Shown: one piece after another, positions 55,301 through 62,913 of the stretch | Layout of the letters: every line of letters starts with the position of its first letter | Numbering within the stretch: position 1 is the first letter of the stretch | Assembly (NCBI RefSeq): GCF_006346395.1 | Contig: NZ_VDMS01000001.1 | Location: 744,001 to 808,000, forward strand | DNA from: Nocardioides plantarum | Lineage (GTDB): Bacteria; Actinomycetota; Actinomycetes; Propionibacteriales; Nocardioidaceae | DNA: 64,000 nucleotides | Direction of reading: 5' to 3' | Position numbers and translations under genes: made by a program | The notes under the pieces: generated by a model | The model's input: only the letters and a program-made list of their open reading frames with translations | Database searches by the model: none | What the model was told of the DNA's origin: nothing

Positions 55301-56617
55301 TCACCCGCGCGGATCGACGACCCGTCCGAGGAACAGCGGGATGCCGTGCTCGACGTCGTGGACGACGAACAGGAACGGCCGGTCGACGACCAGCGTGGTG
55401 TAAGCCGGCGGCGCCGAGGTCACCCCGGCGACGACCGCGGTCGCCGCGGTGGCCTCGGTGCCCTGCTCGTCGACGGCGATGAACACCTCGTGCTCGACGG
55501 CGCCGATCGACAGCGTGTCGTCCCCGGTCATGGCGGAGAGGTCGGCGGCGGGGGTGAAGGGAACGACGACCCCGAGGTCCCGGAGGGGCCCGACGAGCGG
55601 GCTGTGGCTGCGGAACGTCCACGACGGCAGGGTGACCACGACCTGCTCGGGCCGGAGCGCGTCGAGGTAGGTGCCCGCCTGTCCGCTCACGACGTCCTGC
55701 TCGACCTGCTCGAAGCGACCCGGGTCGGGCACCACGATCGTCATCGCCACCTCGCCGCCGGCATACGCGAGGCGGGCCGCCGTCCAGCCCGCGCCCGCGG
55801 CGTACGCGTCACCGACCGGGTCGCTGCTCGTCATCAGGGGAACGTCGACCTCGGTGTCGTCGAGCAGCGTGAAGGCGCCGTCCTTCGTGCGCCCCCGGTC
55901 GAAGGGCCGGTCCCACGGGGCCTTGAGGTAGAGCGTGTTGACCAGGACCAGCCGCGTGTCGGGACCGACGGAGTCGGGCGCCAGGATCTCGGGGATCTTG
56001 TCGCGGGTCTGCTCCGCCGTCCACGCGTTGACGGCCTGACGCGCGGCCTCGGTGGCGCCGGACCAGTCGACGACGTGGACGCCCGCGCCGTACGACGCCG
56101 CGAGGGTCTCGAGGAACGGCGCGCCCCAGGCGAACCCGCGCTGCCCGAAGAGCGCGTTGGCCGCGTCGAGGACGAGCTCGGTCGTGGTGCCCTCGGACTT
56201 CGTCACCTCCCCGGCGAGCGACTCCAGGTGGGTGGTCAGCGCGTTGAGCCCGCCGTTGACCGTCTCGATGTCGGTGCCGCCGAAGACCAGCTCGAGCTGG
56301 TCGAGGGTCGTGCCCTTCGCGCCGTTGGCGGCCAGGGCGAGGGCGGCGCTGACGGAGTACGGCGAGATCGTGAGGTTGCCGGGCTCCTCGGCCAGGCTGC
56401 CGTAGAGGGCTCCCCCGGTGGCGTGCATCGCAGCGACCACGCTCGGCACCGCCGCGGGGTCGCCGGTGCTGCGCGCGACGTCGGCCGCCACCAGCTCGAC
56501 GTCTCCCCCGCTGGGCGTGCGTCCACCGGGTCCGGACCCGCAGGCGGCCAGCAGCGGGGCCGCGGTCACGGCGAGCGTCGAGAGGGACAGCAGCTTGAGC
56601 AGGTCGCGTCGATGCAT
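55301..56617 (-). CDS. Serpin-family protease inhibitor, lipoprotein
   Basis: The 438-residue protein has a twin-Arg-like RRDLLKLLSLS signal ending LLAAC, so it is lipid-anchored outside the cell. The serpin fold shows NLTISPYSVSAALALAANGA, LYLKAPWDRPFD, a hinge EQGTEATAATAVV and the PFLFVVHDVEHGIPLFLGRV C-terminus. The small residues in the hinge fit an inhibitory serpin; by counting from the hinge, the scissile bond is near VT-S. The target protease is unknown. It follows pstB by 76 nt. Confidence 0.87.
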   Translation of the reverse strand: MHRRDLLKLLSLSTLAVTAAPLLAACGSGPGGRTPSGGDVELVAADVARSTGDPAAVPSVVAAMHATGGALYGSLAEEPGNLTISPYSVSAALALAANGAKGTTLDQLELVFGGTDIETVNGGLNALTTHLESLAGEVTKSEGTTTELVLDAANALFGQRGFAWGAPFLETLAASYGAGVHVVDWSGATEAARQAVNAWTAEQTRDKIPEILAPDSVGPDTRLVLVNTLYLKAPWDRPFDRGRTKDGAFTLLDDTEVDVPLMTSSDPVGDAYAAGAGWTAARLAYAGGEVAMTIVVPDPGRFEQVEQDVVSGQAGTYLDALRPEQVVVTLPSWTFRSHSPLVGPLRDLGVVVPFTPAADLSAMTGDDTLSIGAVEHEVFIAVDEQGTEATAATAVVAGVTSAPPAYTTLVVDRPFLFVVHDVEHGIPLFLGRVVDPRG

Positions 56618-56693
56618 GTCAGAGAGGACGGCTCGGGGACGGGTTCGGTTCCGCCGGTCCCCGTCCCGGCCTGGCGAGGCGGCGGAGGCGAGC

Positions 56694-57527
56694 TCAGCCG
56701 AAGCGGCCGTTGACGTAGTCGGCCGTGCGCTGGTCGCGCGGGTTGCCGAACATCGCCGTGGTGTCGCCGTGCTCGACGATGACGCCGGGGGTGCCCTGGG
56801 AGGCGAGGAAGAAGGCGCACTGCCCGGAGACGCGGGCGGCCTGCTGCATGTTGTGGGTGACGATGACGATGGTGACCTCGCGGGCCAGGTCGAGCATCGT
56901 CTCCTCGATCACCCGGGTGGAGGTGGGGTCGAGGGCCGAGCAGGGCTCGTCCATGAGCAGCACGCGCGGCTTGATGGCCAGCGAGCGGGCGATGCAGAGC
57001 CGCTGCTGCTGACCGCCGGAGAGGCCGCCGCCGGGGGCGTCGAGGCGGTCCTTGACCTCGTTCCAGAGCCCGCCCTTGACCAGGCAGGACTCGACGAGGT
57101 CGGCACGCTCGGACTTCGAGGCCTTGGTGCCGGTGAGCTTGAGACCGGCCAGGACGTTCTCCTGGATCGACATCGCCGGGAACGGGTTGGGCTTCTGGAA
57201 CACCATCCCGATCTGGCGGCGGGCGTCCATCAGGCGTCGCGACGGGTCGTAGACGTCCTCGCCGTCGAGCAGCACCTCACCGGCCAGCGACGCCGAGGGC
57301 ACCAGCTCGTGCATCCGGTTGAGGATGCGCAGGAACGTCGACTTGCCGCAGCCCGACGGGCCGATCAGGGCGGTGATGCCGCCGGCTGGCATGACCAGCG
57401 AGACCCGGTCGAGGACCTTGCGCTCGCCGAACCAGGCGGTGATCTGGCGCGCCTCGATCTCGGCCAGGGACGAGGTTCCCGGGTACGCCGGGGGCGGGGC
57501 GACGGGGTCGGGCAGGACGGCGGTCAT
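56694..57527 (-). CDS. pstB: Phosphate ABC transporter ATP-binding protein PstB
   Basis: The 277-residue ATPase has Walker A LIGPSGCGKSTFLRILNRMHE (the NRM extension is typical of PstB), Q-loop VFQKPNPFPAMSI, signature LSGGQQQRLCIARSLA, Walker B RVLLMDEPCSALDP and THNMQQAARVS. It would energise phosphate uptake. Permease genes pstC and pstA are not in the window; they may lie to the right of base 64000. Confidence 0.88.
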   Translation of the reverse strand: MTAVLPDPVAPPPAYPGTSSLAEIEARQITAWFGERKVLDRVSLVMPAGGITALIGPSGCGKSTFLRILNRMHELVPSASLAGEVLLDGEDVYDPSRRLMDARRQIGMVFQKPNPFPAMSIQENVLAGLKLTGTKASKSERADLVESCLVKGGLWNEVKDRLDAPGGGLSGGQQQRLCIARSLAIKPRVLLMDEPCSALDPTSTRVIEETMLDLAREVTIVIVTHNMQQAARVSGQCAFFLASQGTPGVIVEHGDTTAMFGNPRDQRTADYVNGRFG

Positions 57528-57546
57528 CGATTCTCCGATCGGGTAC

Positions 57547-57579
57547 GCCGGGCGGCCGCTCTGGGAGCGACCGCCCGGC
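57547..57579 (-). terminator. Hairpin between the Ig-tailed PstS-like gene and pstB
   Basis: GCCGGGCGG pairs with CCGCCCGGC around an inner GCTC-TGG-GAGC stem. It lies 45 nt after the PstS-like stop and may lower pstB read-through. Confidence 0.55.
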
Positions 57580-57624
57580 GCCGGTGGGGCTGGGTTCGAG
57601 CAGGTGGAGCAGGTCGAGCAGGTG

Positions 57625-59193
57625 CTACTTGTTGAACGTGATGTAGAACGAGCGCGTCGAGCCGAAGCCGACGGTGTTGCCGGGGTAGCTGATCGTGAGC
57701 TTGCTCTTGCCGGTGCCGACCTTGGACTTGCTCAGCGTGACCGAGACCTTGCCGAGCGAGTTCAGGGTGCCGGAGCCGACGAGCTTGGAGCCCTCCTTGA
57801 TGGAGACCTTGCCGGAGGGCTTGTTGGTGACGCCGGAGAAGACGACCGTGACGGTGCCCTTGGCCGAGGTGGCCTTGCGGGAGATCGTCGAGGCGAACGA
57901 CTCGCTGACCGACGAGGAGGTCTTGACGCGCACGGTGCGCGCGGCGCTGGACGGCTCGAACGCCGTGTCGGCGGTGGGCTGGTACGACGCGGTGATGCTG
58001 TAGAGGCCGGGGGCCTTGCCGGTCAGGTTGAGCGTCGCCTGGCCGCCGATGAGGCTGGCCGTGCCGAGGGTGACGTCCTTCGCGGAGTCGATGAAGGCGA
58101 CCTTGCCGGTCGGGGTCGGCGTGCCGGCCACCGTGGCGGTCAGGCGCAGGCCCTTGGCCGCCGGGCTGGTGCCGACGACGGTCGTGGTGGTCTCGATCGG
58201 GGCGACCGGCTCGTTGAGCTTGAAGTTGCTCGTGGCGCTCTGGGTGGCCTGGCCGCAGACGCCGCCGTCGGCGACGCTGTCGAGCTGCTCGAAGCCGGCG
58301 GCCTTGATCTCGTCGGCCGCGTCGTCGGAGCACACGAACCCGTTGGCCCCGAACAGCCCCTGGATCGTCGCGTTGCCGAGGTCGGTGGTGCGCACGACGT
58401 TGTAGAGCGCACGGTCGGCCTTGAAGCCGCCCTCGACGCGCAGCGCGGAGCCGGAGAGGCCAGCGCGGCCGGCCGAGTAGGGGGCGATCGCGTTGGGGTT
58501 GCTCTGGATCGAGGCCGGGTCGTTCTCCTGGACCTCCTTGACCTCCGTGCCCAGCGTGACGTCGACGTTGCCGTTGGCGGCCTTGAGCTGCGCGACGAAG
58601 AACGACCGCGTGCCGGAGCCGGCCTGCGGGATCTTGGGCTCGATCGCGCCGGCAGTCCCGCCGATCTCGCTCCAGTTCTTGATGTTGCCGCTGTAGATCC
58701 CGACCAGCTGGGCGGGGGTGATCGTGGCGGGCGCGTTCGACGCGACCGAGCCGGACACGACGGTCGCGAGCGTGTCGAGGGCGAACGGGAACTGCTGCAG
58801 ACCGGCGTTGATCTCCGCCGTCGACAGCGAGGAGGACGAGCGGGCGTAGTCGACGTCGGGGTTGCTCGGGTTGTAGAGCGTGGTCTTGCCGGCACCGGAG
58901 CCGTTGGGGCGCGTGACCGCGGCGGTGGGCAGTGCGATGGTGCCGCCGCCGGTGGCCGCGAAGGTGGCGAGCTTGGGCGCGCCCGAGGCCACGGTGGCGT
59001 TGTAGGAGTTGGCCAGCAGGAAGAGCGCGTGCTGACTCGTGTCCGAGCCGACGCCGATGACATCGGAGGTGGTGGGCGTGAACGTCGTGTCGTCGGGGTC
59101 GACGGCCGCGTGGGCAGCGCCCGTGGTGAGGGCGAGGACCGACCCGGTCACGGCGAGCGTGACGGCGCCGGCAAGGGACTTGCGTACGAACAT
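57625..59193 (-). CDS. Secreted PstS-fold protein with Ig-like tail domains
   Basis: The 522-residue product has a signal peptide (LAGAVTLAVTGSVLALTTGA, cut after AHA). A phosphate-binding-protein-like domain follows (residues 30-340: DVIGVGSDTSQHALFLLANS, DYARSSSSL, the phosphate loop QAGSGTRSFF, GYVDYA-like regions diverged). It ends with two Ig-like beta domains (ETTTTVVGTSP to about 440, and KGTVTVVFSGVTNKPSGKVS to the end). It lacks a lipobox and an LPXTG motif. AAGGAG is 10 nt before the ATG. Confidence 0.75.
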   Translation of the reverse strand: MFVRKSLAGAVTLAVTGSVLALTTGAAHAAVDPDDTTFTPTTSDVIGVGSDTSQHALFLLANSYNATVASGAPKLATFAATGGGTIALPTAAVTRPNGSGAGKTTLYNPSNPDVDYARSSSSLSTAEINAGLQQFPFALDTLATVVSGSVASNAPATITPAQLVGIYSGNIKNWSEIGGTAGAIEPKIPQAGSGTRSFFVAQLKAANGNVDVTLGTEVKEVQENDPASIQSNPNAIAPYSAGRAGLSGSALRVEGGFKADRALYNVVRTTDLGNATIQGLFGANGFVCSDDAADEIKAAGFEQLDSVADGGVCGQATQSATSNFKLNEPVAPIETTTTVVGTSPAAKGLRLTATVAGTPTPTGKVAFIDSAKDVTLGTASLIGGQATLNLTGKAPGLYSITASYQPTADTAFEPSSAARTVRVKTSSSVSESFASTISRKATSAKGTVTVVFSGVTNKPSGKVSIKEGSKLVGSGTLNSLGKVSVTLSKSKVGTGKSKLTISYPGNTVGFGSTRSFYITFNK

Positions 59194-59259
59194 CTCGGAG
59201 GTGCTCCTTGGTTGGAATTACTGCGGGATGGTGCAGAGAGGTGGTGCGGGTGGTGCGGT

Positions 59260-59279
59260 GCCTCGGCGCGCCCGAGGGC
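59260..59279 (-). terminator. Weak hairpin after the sortase-like gene
   Basis: GCCTCGG(CGCG)CCCGAGGGC forms a 7-bp stem in the 97-nt gap between the sortase-like gene and the PstS-like gene. Confidence 0.35.
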
Positions 59280-59290
59280 GCCGCGACGGG

Positions 59291-60259
59291 TCAGAGGAGG
59301 TTGGGGAGCAGACGCATCGCGGTGTCGGTGGTCTGCCAGGCGAGGGTGATCGCGACCGGGCCGGCGACGATCCAGACGAGGGTGGCGGTCCAGCGCTGCC
59401 GGGCCAGGACGATCGCGACGCTCAGGCCGACGAGCAGCGCGAGCCACAGGGCCAGCAGCGGCAGCGCGGTGTCGTCGCTCTTCATCGGCTTCTCCGAGGC
59501 CGGCACCTTGCCGCCGTAGCCGCTCGGGGTCGCGAAGGCCTCGGCGGCGACGGCATCGACGTAGACGGTCGTGTCGGGGGTCAGCGCCGAGAGCAGGCCG
59601 TGGCCCTCGGCGGAGACCAGGGTGAGCACGGCCGGGTCGGTGAACACCGGGATCGGGTCGCCCTCGCGGCGTACGCCGAGCACGTCGAGGGTCTTGCGGC
59701 CCTGGGCGGTCAGCACCTCGATGTCGTCGCCCGGCCTGAGGTCGCCGATGTCGCCGAACGGGCCGCCGTAGGTGGCAGCGCGACCCATCAGGACCGAGGT
59801 GCCGCGCTGGCCGGGCAGCGGGGTCGCGCGCTGGTGTCCGGGACCGGCGAGCGTGTCGCCGGAGGCGGTGCCCTCGACGACGACCTCCTCGACGCCGATC
59901 GCGGGGATCGTCACGATGGCGACGGGGTCGCCGACCTCGACCGTCGGACCGAGCGGGGCCGTGGTCTCGGCCAGCTGGACCCGGAACTGGTCGTAGAGCA
60001 GGGTCTGCTGCCGGTCGTGGCTCAGCCCGCCGAGCAGCAGCAGCTGCAGCACCGCCCACAACGACACGAGCATGACCATGGTGCCGGCGGTGCCGAGGAC
60101 GGCGCCGGCACCCTGCGGGGCCGGGCGGGGCGGACGGGGAGCCCGCGGGGCGCGCTGCGGTGGCGGCATCGGGGCGGGTACCGGCGGCGGGGCGTAGCCC
60201 GGGACCGGCACGGCCGGCTGGACCGAGGTCTGGTCGGACCGGGGGTCGGTCATCGTCAC
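59291..60259 (-). CDS. Degenerate class E sortase-like membrane protein
   Basis: The 322-residue protein has a Pro-rich N-terminus, a membrane helix (about 55-78), a sortase beta-barrel and two C-terminal membrane helices (266-310). The fold is recognisable from AGPGHQRATPLPGQRG and ATYGGPFGDIGDLRPGDDIEVL. In active enzymes the first catalytic motif is GHR before TTYG; here it is G-R160-A. The TLxTC motif is TLVSA, so Cys is Ala217. It is therefore probably inactive as a transpeptidase. The GTG at 60259 overlaps the upstream gene by 4 nt. Confidence 0.75.
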   Translation of the reverse strand: MTMTDPRSDQTSVQPAVPVPGYAPPPVPAPMPPPQRAPRAPRPPRPAPQGAGAVLGTAGTMVMLVSLWAVLQLLLLGGLSHDRQQTLLYDQFRVQLAETTAPLGPTVEVGDPVAIVTIPAIGVEEVVVEGTASGDTLAGPGHQRATPLPGQRGTSVLMGRAATYGGPFGDIGDLRPGDDIEVLTAQGRKTLDVLGVRREGDPIPVFTDPAVLTLVSAEGHGLLSALTPDTTVYVDAVAAEAFATPSGYGGKVPASEKPMKSDDTALPLLALWLALLVGLSVAIVLARQRWTATLVWIVAGPVAITLAWQTTDTAMRLLPNLL

Positions 60260-62913
60260 GTCAGCCTCCGCGGGGGACGGACGAAGAAGCGCATGCCGAG
60301 CTGGACGGCGCCACCGATGAGGCCGGCCAGCAGCAGCAGCGGAAGCAGCTTGCCGGCCAGGCCGGACTGCTGCACCGAGGTGGCGCTGGTGGGCGCCGGG
60401 TCGGCGGACTCGAGCACCGGGGGTGCCGTGGTCGGCACGGCGCTGGGCACGGTGTCGTCCGGGACGGTGGAGTCCGGCGGGGTGACGGCGCCGGGGTCGT
60501 CGAAGCCGGGGTCGTCGGAGGCCGGGGGCGTGTCGGTGCTCGGGTCCGCGGTCGGCTCGGCGGTCTCCGGGTCGGCCGGCAGGGGCGTCTGCGCCTGGAT
60601 CGCGTCGGCCACGTCCTGGGCGGAGCGGAAGAGCTTGGCGGTGGTCCCGGTCTTGAGGATCGGCAGGTAGCCGGCGGGGAGCTCGCCGTTGCCGCTCCCG
60701 CGGCGCTGACCCTCCGTCGTGGCGATCCGGACGAACTGCGCGACCTTGTCGGCCGTCTCCTGATCCAGGTTGCGCAGCCGCGCGGCCGTGTAGACGACCA
60801 TCGTGCCGGGGTAGGCGCGCCCGTCACGGGCCACGTCGGCCTGGTCGAGCACGAACGGCTTGCGCTTCGAGCGCTGCTCGGTCAGCGCGACGGCGCGGGC
60901 CAACGAGGTGTCGGACGGGGCGACGTAGGTGCCCTTCCTGGTCTGCAGGGCCGCGGTCTTGATGCCGTAGCGGGCGGCGTCCCCCAGGCTGACCACGCCC
61001 AGCACGAAGCGGGCGCCGTAGGACTGCCGGTCGACCCGGCCGAGCTTGAACAGCTTGGTGTTGGGGTCGTAGTCGCACTTCGTCTGCACGTTGGGCCAGG
61101 CGTCGAGGAGCGCCTCGGAGATCTTGCGCAGCGTCGTGACCGGCGCGGCCAGCTGGCTGAAGTAGACGGAGGGGTTCTGCTTGCGGCAGTCGTTCTCGGT
61201 CTTGGGGATGTAGGTGTCGAGCAGCGGCCACTCGGGCCGGGGCAGCGTGATGTTCTTGTACGCCGGGTTGACCTTCATGCCCCACGGGTCGGGCTTGCCC
61301 GCGAGGAACGCCGAGGCGTCCTTGTCCTGCGCGAGGTACTCGGTCAGCTGCTCGATGACGTCGGAGTCGTTGGACAGCGACAGCAGGGCCGCGCCCGCCT
61401 CCTGGGTGATCTCGCTGAGGTTCTTGTTGAGCTTCTGGAACTCGGGGTCGTTCATCATCGCGAGCGGGTTCTTGCCGATGCCGCCCGGGTGGTTGCGACC
61501 CAGGTCGGACCCCAGGTAGCTCTGGCTGAGCAGCTTGGCGATCAGGCGCGGGTTGAGCCGCAGCCGACCGAACTCCCCGGCGTTGTTCGGTCGGTCGATC
61601 TCGTAGCCGATCGCGAACCCGGTCACGGCGGTCGGTGCGTAGCCGATCGGGTCGGTGCCGGTCGAGTCCTGCTCGGAGGAGACGACCGCGGCCGGTCCCT
61701 GGCCGTTCTGCATCAGGTTGAAGCCGGCGATGTCGGAGGTCTGGTTGAGCTGGAACTTGAAGCGCTTCTGGTTCAGGCAGTACGCCGGGGACCACTGCAG
61801 GCCCGCCTGGGCGAGCAGCTCGGAGCCGTAGAACCCGGTCGGCGGCCGGGAGTCGAGCACGTCGCAGGTGTCGGGGGGCAGACCGAAGGTGACCGGGATG
61901 GTGATCCGGTTGCGCCAGTTGGACGCCGACCACCACAGCGCCGGGCCGACCGCGAGATCGATGCCCTCGCCGGCGGCGTTGCTGTCGCCCGGCCGGAAGC
62001 GACCGGTCTTGCGGCACGCGGTGTCGTCCGACGTCGGCGGCGACGCGGGCTGCTGGCAGCTGATCCCGGCGATCGGGATGACCACGATCGAGCAGGCGAC
62101 CTTGTTGTTGCAGCCCAGGGACTCGTTCTCCACGTCGCTGCGCAGCTCGTAGTTGACCGAGCCGTCGCCGTTCGCGTCGGTGAACGCGGCGATCTCGGCC
62201 GGCGGGAACGCCGAGTCGACCGCCGCCTCGGGTGGCATCGTGGTCGAGCTGCACGCGTCGAAGACGGTGCCGGCGCGGGTGACGAACGGCGTCAGCGCGG
62301 TGCTGTACGACGGCACGTCGAGCGTCGGGCACTCCTTGGGCTTGACGCCCTCGGTGCCGGTGACGGCCTGCTTGTCGGCGTCGGTCGCGTAGACGTCGCG
62401 GCGCCAGAGCGCCTCACCCTGCGAGCGCAGGATCTGGGAGCGCTGGGCGACCGAGGCGGTCCAGCAGGTCTCGGGTCGCAGTCGCTGCGCGGCGGGCACG
62501 CCGGCACCGTCGCGACCGCGGCACTGCATGACGACGACGGGGTACTCCTGGGTCAGGCCCTTCTCGCCGTAGGGGTTGCTGGCGCGGCCACCGCTGGGCT
62601 GCGCCCCGCTCCAGGAGATCCGGATGCGCTGGCGACCGCGCAGGTTCGTGGTCTGGTCGGCCTTGACCGTGACCCGGTAGTCGGACACGGTCTCCTTCGC
62701 GCCGTCGGCGTCGACGAAGGTGCGGGTGACCTCCTTGGTCGCCGAGAAGCCGTCGGGGGCCTTGGCGGCGCGGGCGGGCGGCGTCGCGGCGGTGCCGCTG
62801 GTCGGGAAGGCCAGGCCGATCAGCACCACGGCGAGGGCGGCGGCCAGTCCAGCCCAACGGCGCGGGCTGTGCCGGGTGTGCCGGGTGCGCCGGGTGCGGT
62901 CGGGCGCGCTCAT
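60256..62913 (-). CDS. Large secreted, membrane-anchored protein of the phosphate-binding cluster
   Basis: The 885-residue protein has a signal peptide (about residues 18-43) and a large cysteine-containing ectodomain of about 700 residues. A Pro/Thr/Asp-rich linker (about 765-840) follows, then a C-terminal membrane helix (LLPLLLLAGLIGGAVQLGM) and a basic tail. Parts such as IPVTFGLPPD, AVTGFAIGYEIDRPNNAGEF and RLNPRLIAKLLSQSY recall PstS-fold ligand-binding proteins, but the match is weak. Its ATG shares 1 nt with the upstream PstS stop. Function unknown; probably extracellular ligand capture. Confidence 0.6.
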   Translation of the reverse strand: MSAPDRTRRTRHTRHSPRRWAGLAAALAVVLIGLAFPTSGTAATPPARAAKAPDGFSATKEVTRTFVDADGAKETVSDYRVTVKADQTTNLRGRQRIRISWSGAQPSGGRASNPYGEKGLTQEYPVVVMQCRGRDGAGVPAAQRLRPETCWTASVAQRSQILRSQGEALWRRDVYATDADKQAVTGTEGVKPKECPTLDVPSYSTALTPFVTRAGTVFDACSSTTMPPEAAVDSAFPPAEIAAFTDANGDGSVNYELRSDVENESLGCNNKVACSIVVIPIAGISCQQPASPPTSDDTACRKTGRFRPGDSNAAGEGIDLAVGPALWWSASNWRNRITIPVTFGLPPDTCDVLDSRPPTGFYGSELLAQAGLQWSPAYCLNQKRFKFQLNQTSDIAGFNLMQNGQGPAAVVSSEQDSTGTDPIGYAPTAVTGFAIGYEIDRPNNAGEFGRLRLNPRLIAKLLSQSYLGSDLGRNHPGGIGKNPLAMMNDPEFQKLNKNLSEITQEAGAALLSLSNDSDVIEQLTEYLAQDKDASAFLAGKPDPWGMKVNPAYKNITLPRPEWPLLDTYIPKTENDCRKQNPSVYFSQLAAPVTTLRKISEALLDAWPNVQTKCDYDPNTKLFKLGRVDRQSYGARFVLGVVSLGDAARYGIKTAALQTRKGTYVAPSDTSLARAVALTEQRSKRKPFVLDQADVARDGRAYPGTMVVYTAARLRNLDQETADKVAQFVRIATTEGQRRGSGNGELPAGYLPILKTGTTAKLFRSAQDVADAIQAQTPLPADPETAEPTADPSTDTPPASDDPGFDDPGAVTPPDSTVPDDTVPSAVPTTAPPVLESADPAPTSATSVQQSGLAGKLLPLLLLAGLIGGAVQLGMRFFVRPPRRLT

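Noticed and set aside
56634..56663. Terminator between pstB and the serpin gene
   Set aside because: Only a 7-bp CGGGGAC/GTCCCCG stem with a long loop is present, too weak to list.
59291..60259. Functional sortase anchoring the neighbouring proteins
   Set aside because: Both catalytic residues are replaced and the neighbours end in membrane helices with basic tails but no LPXTG-like motif.
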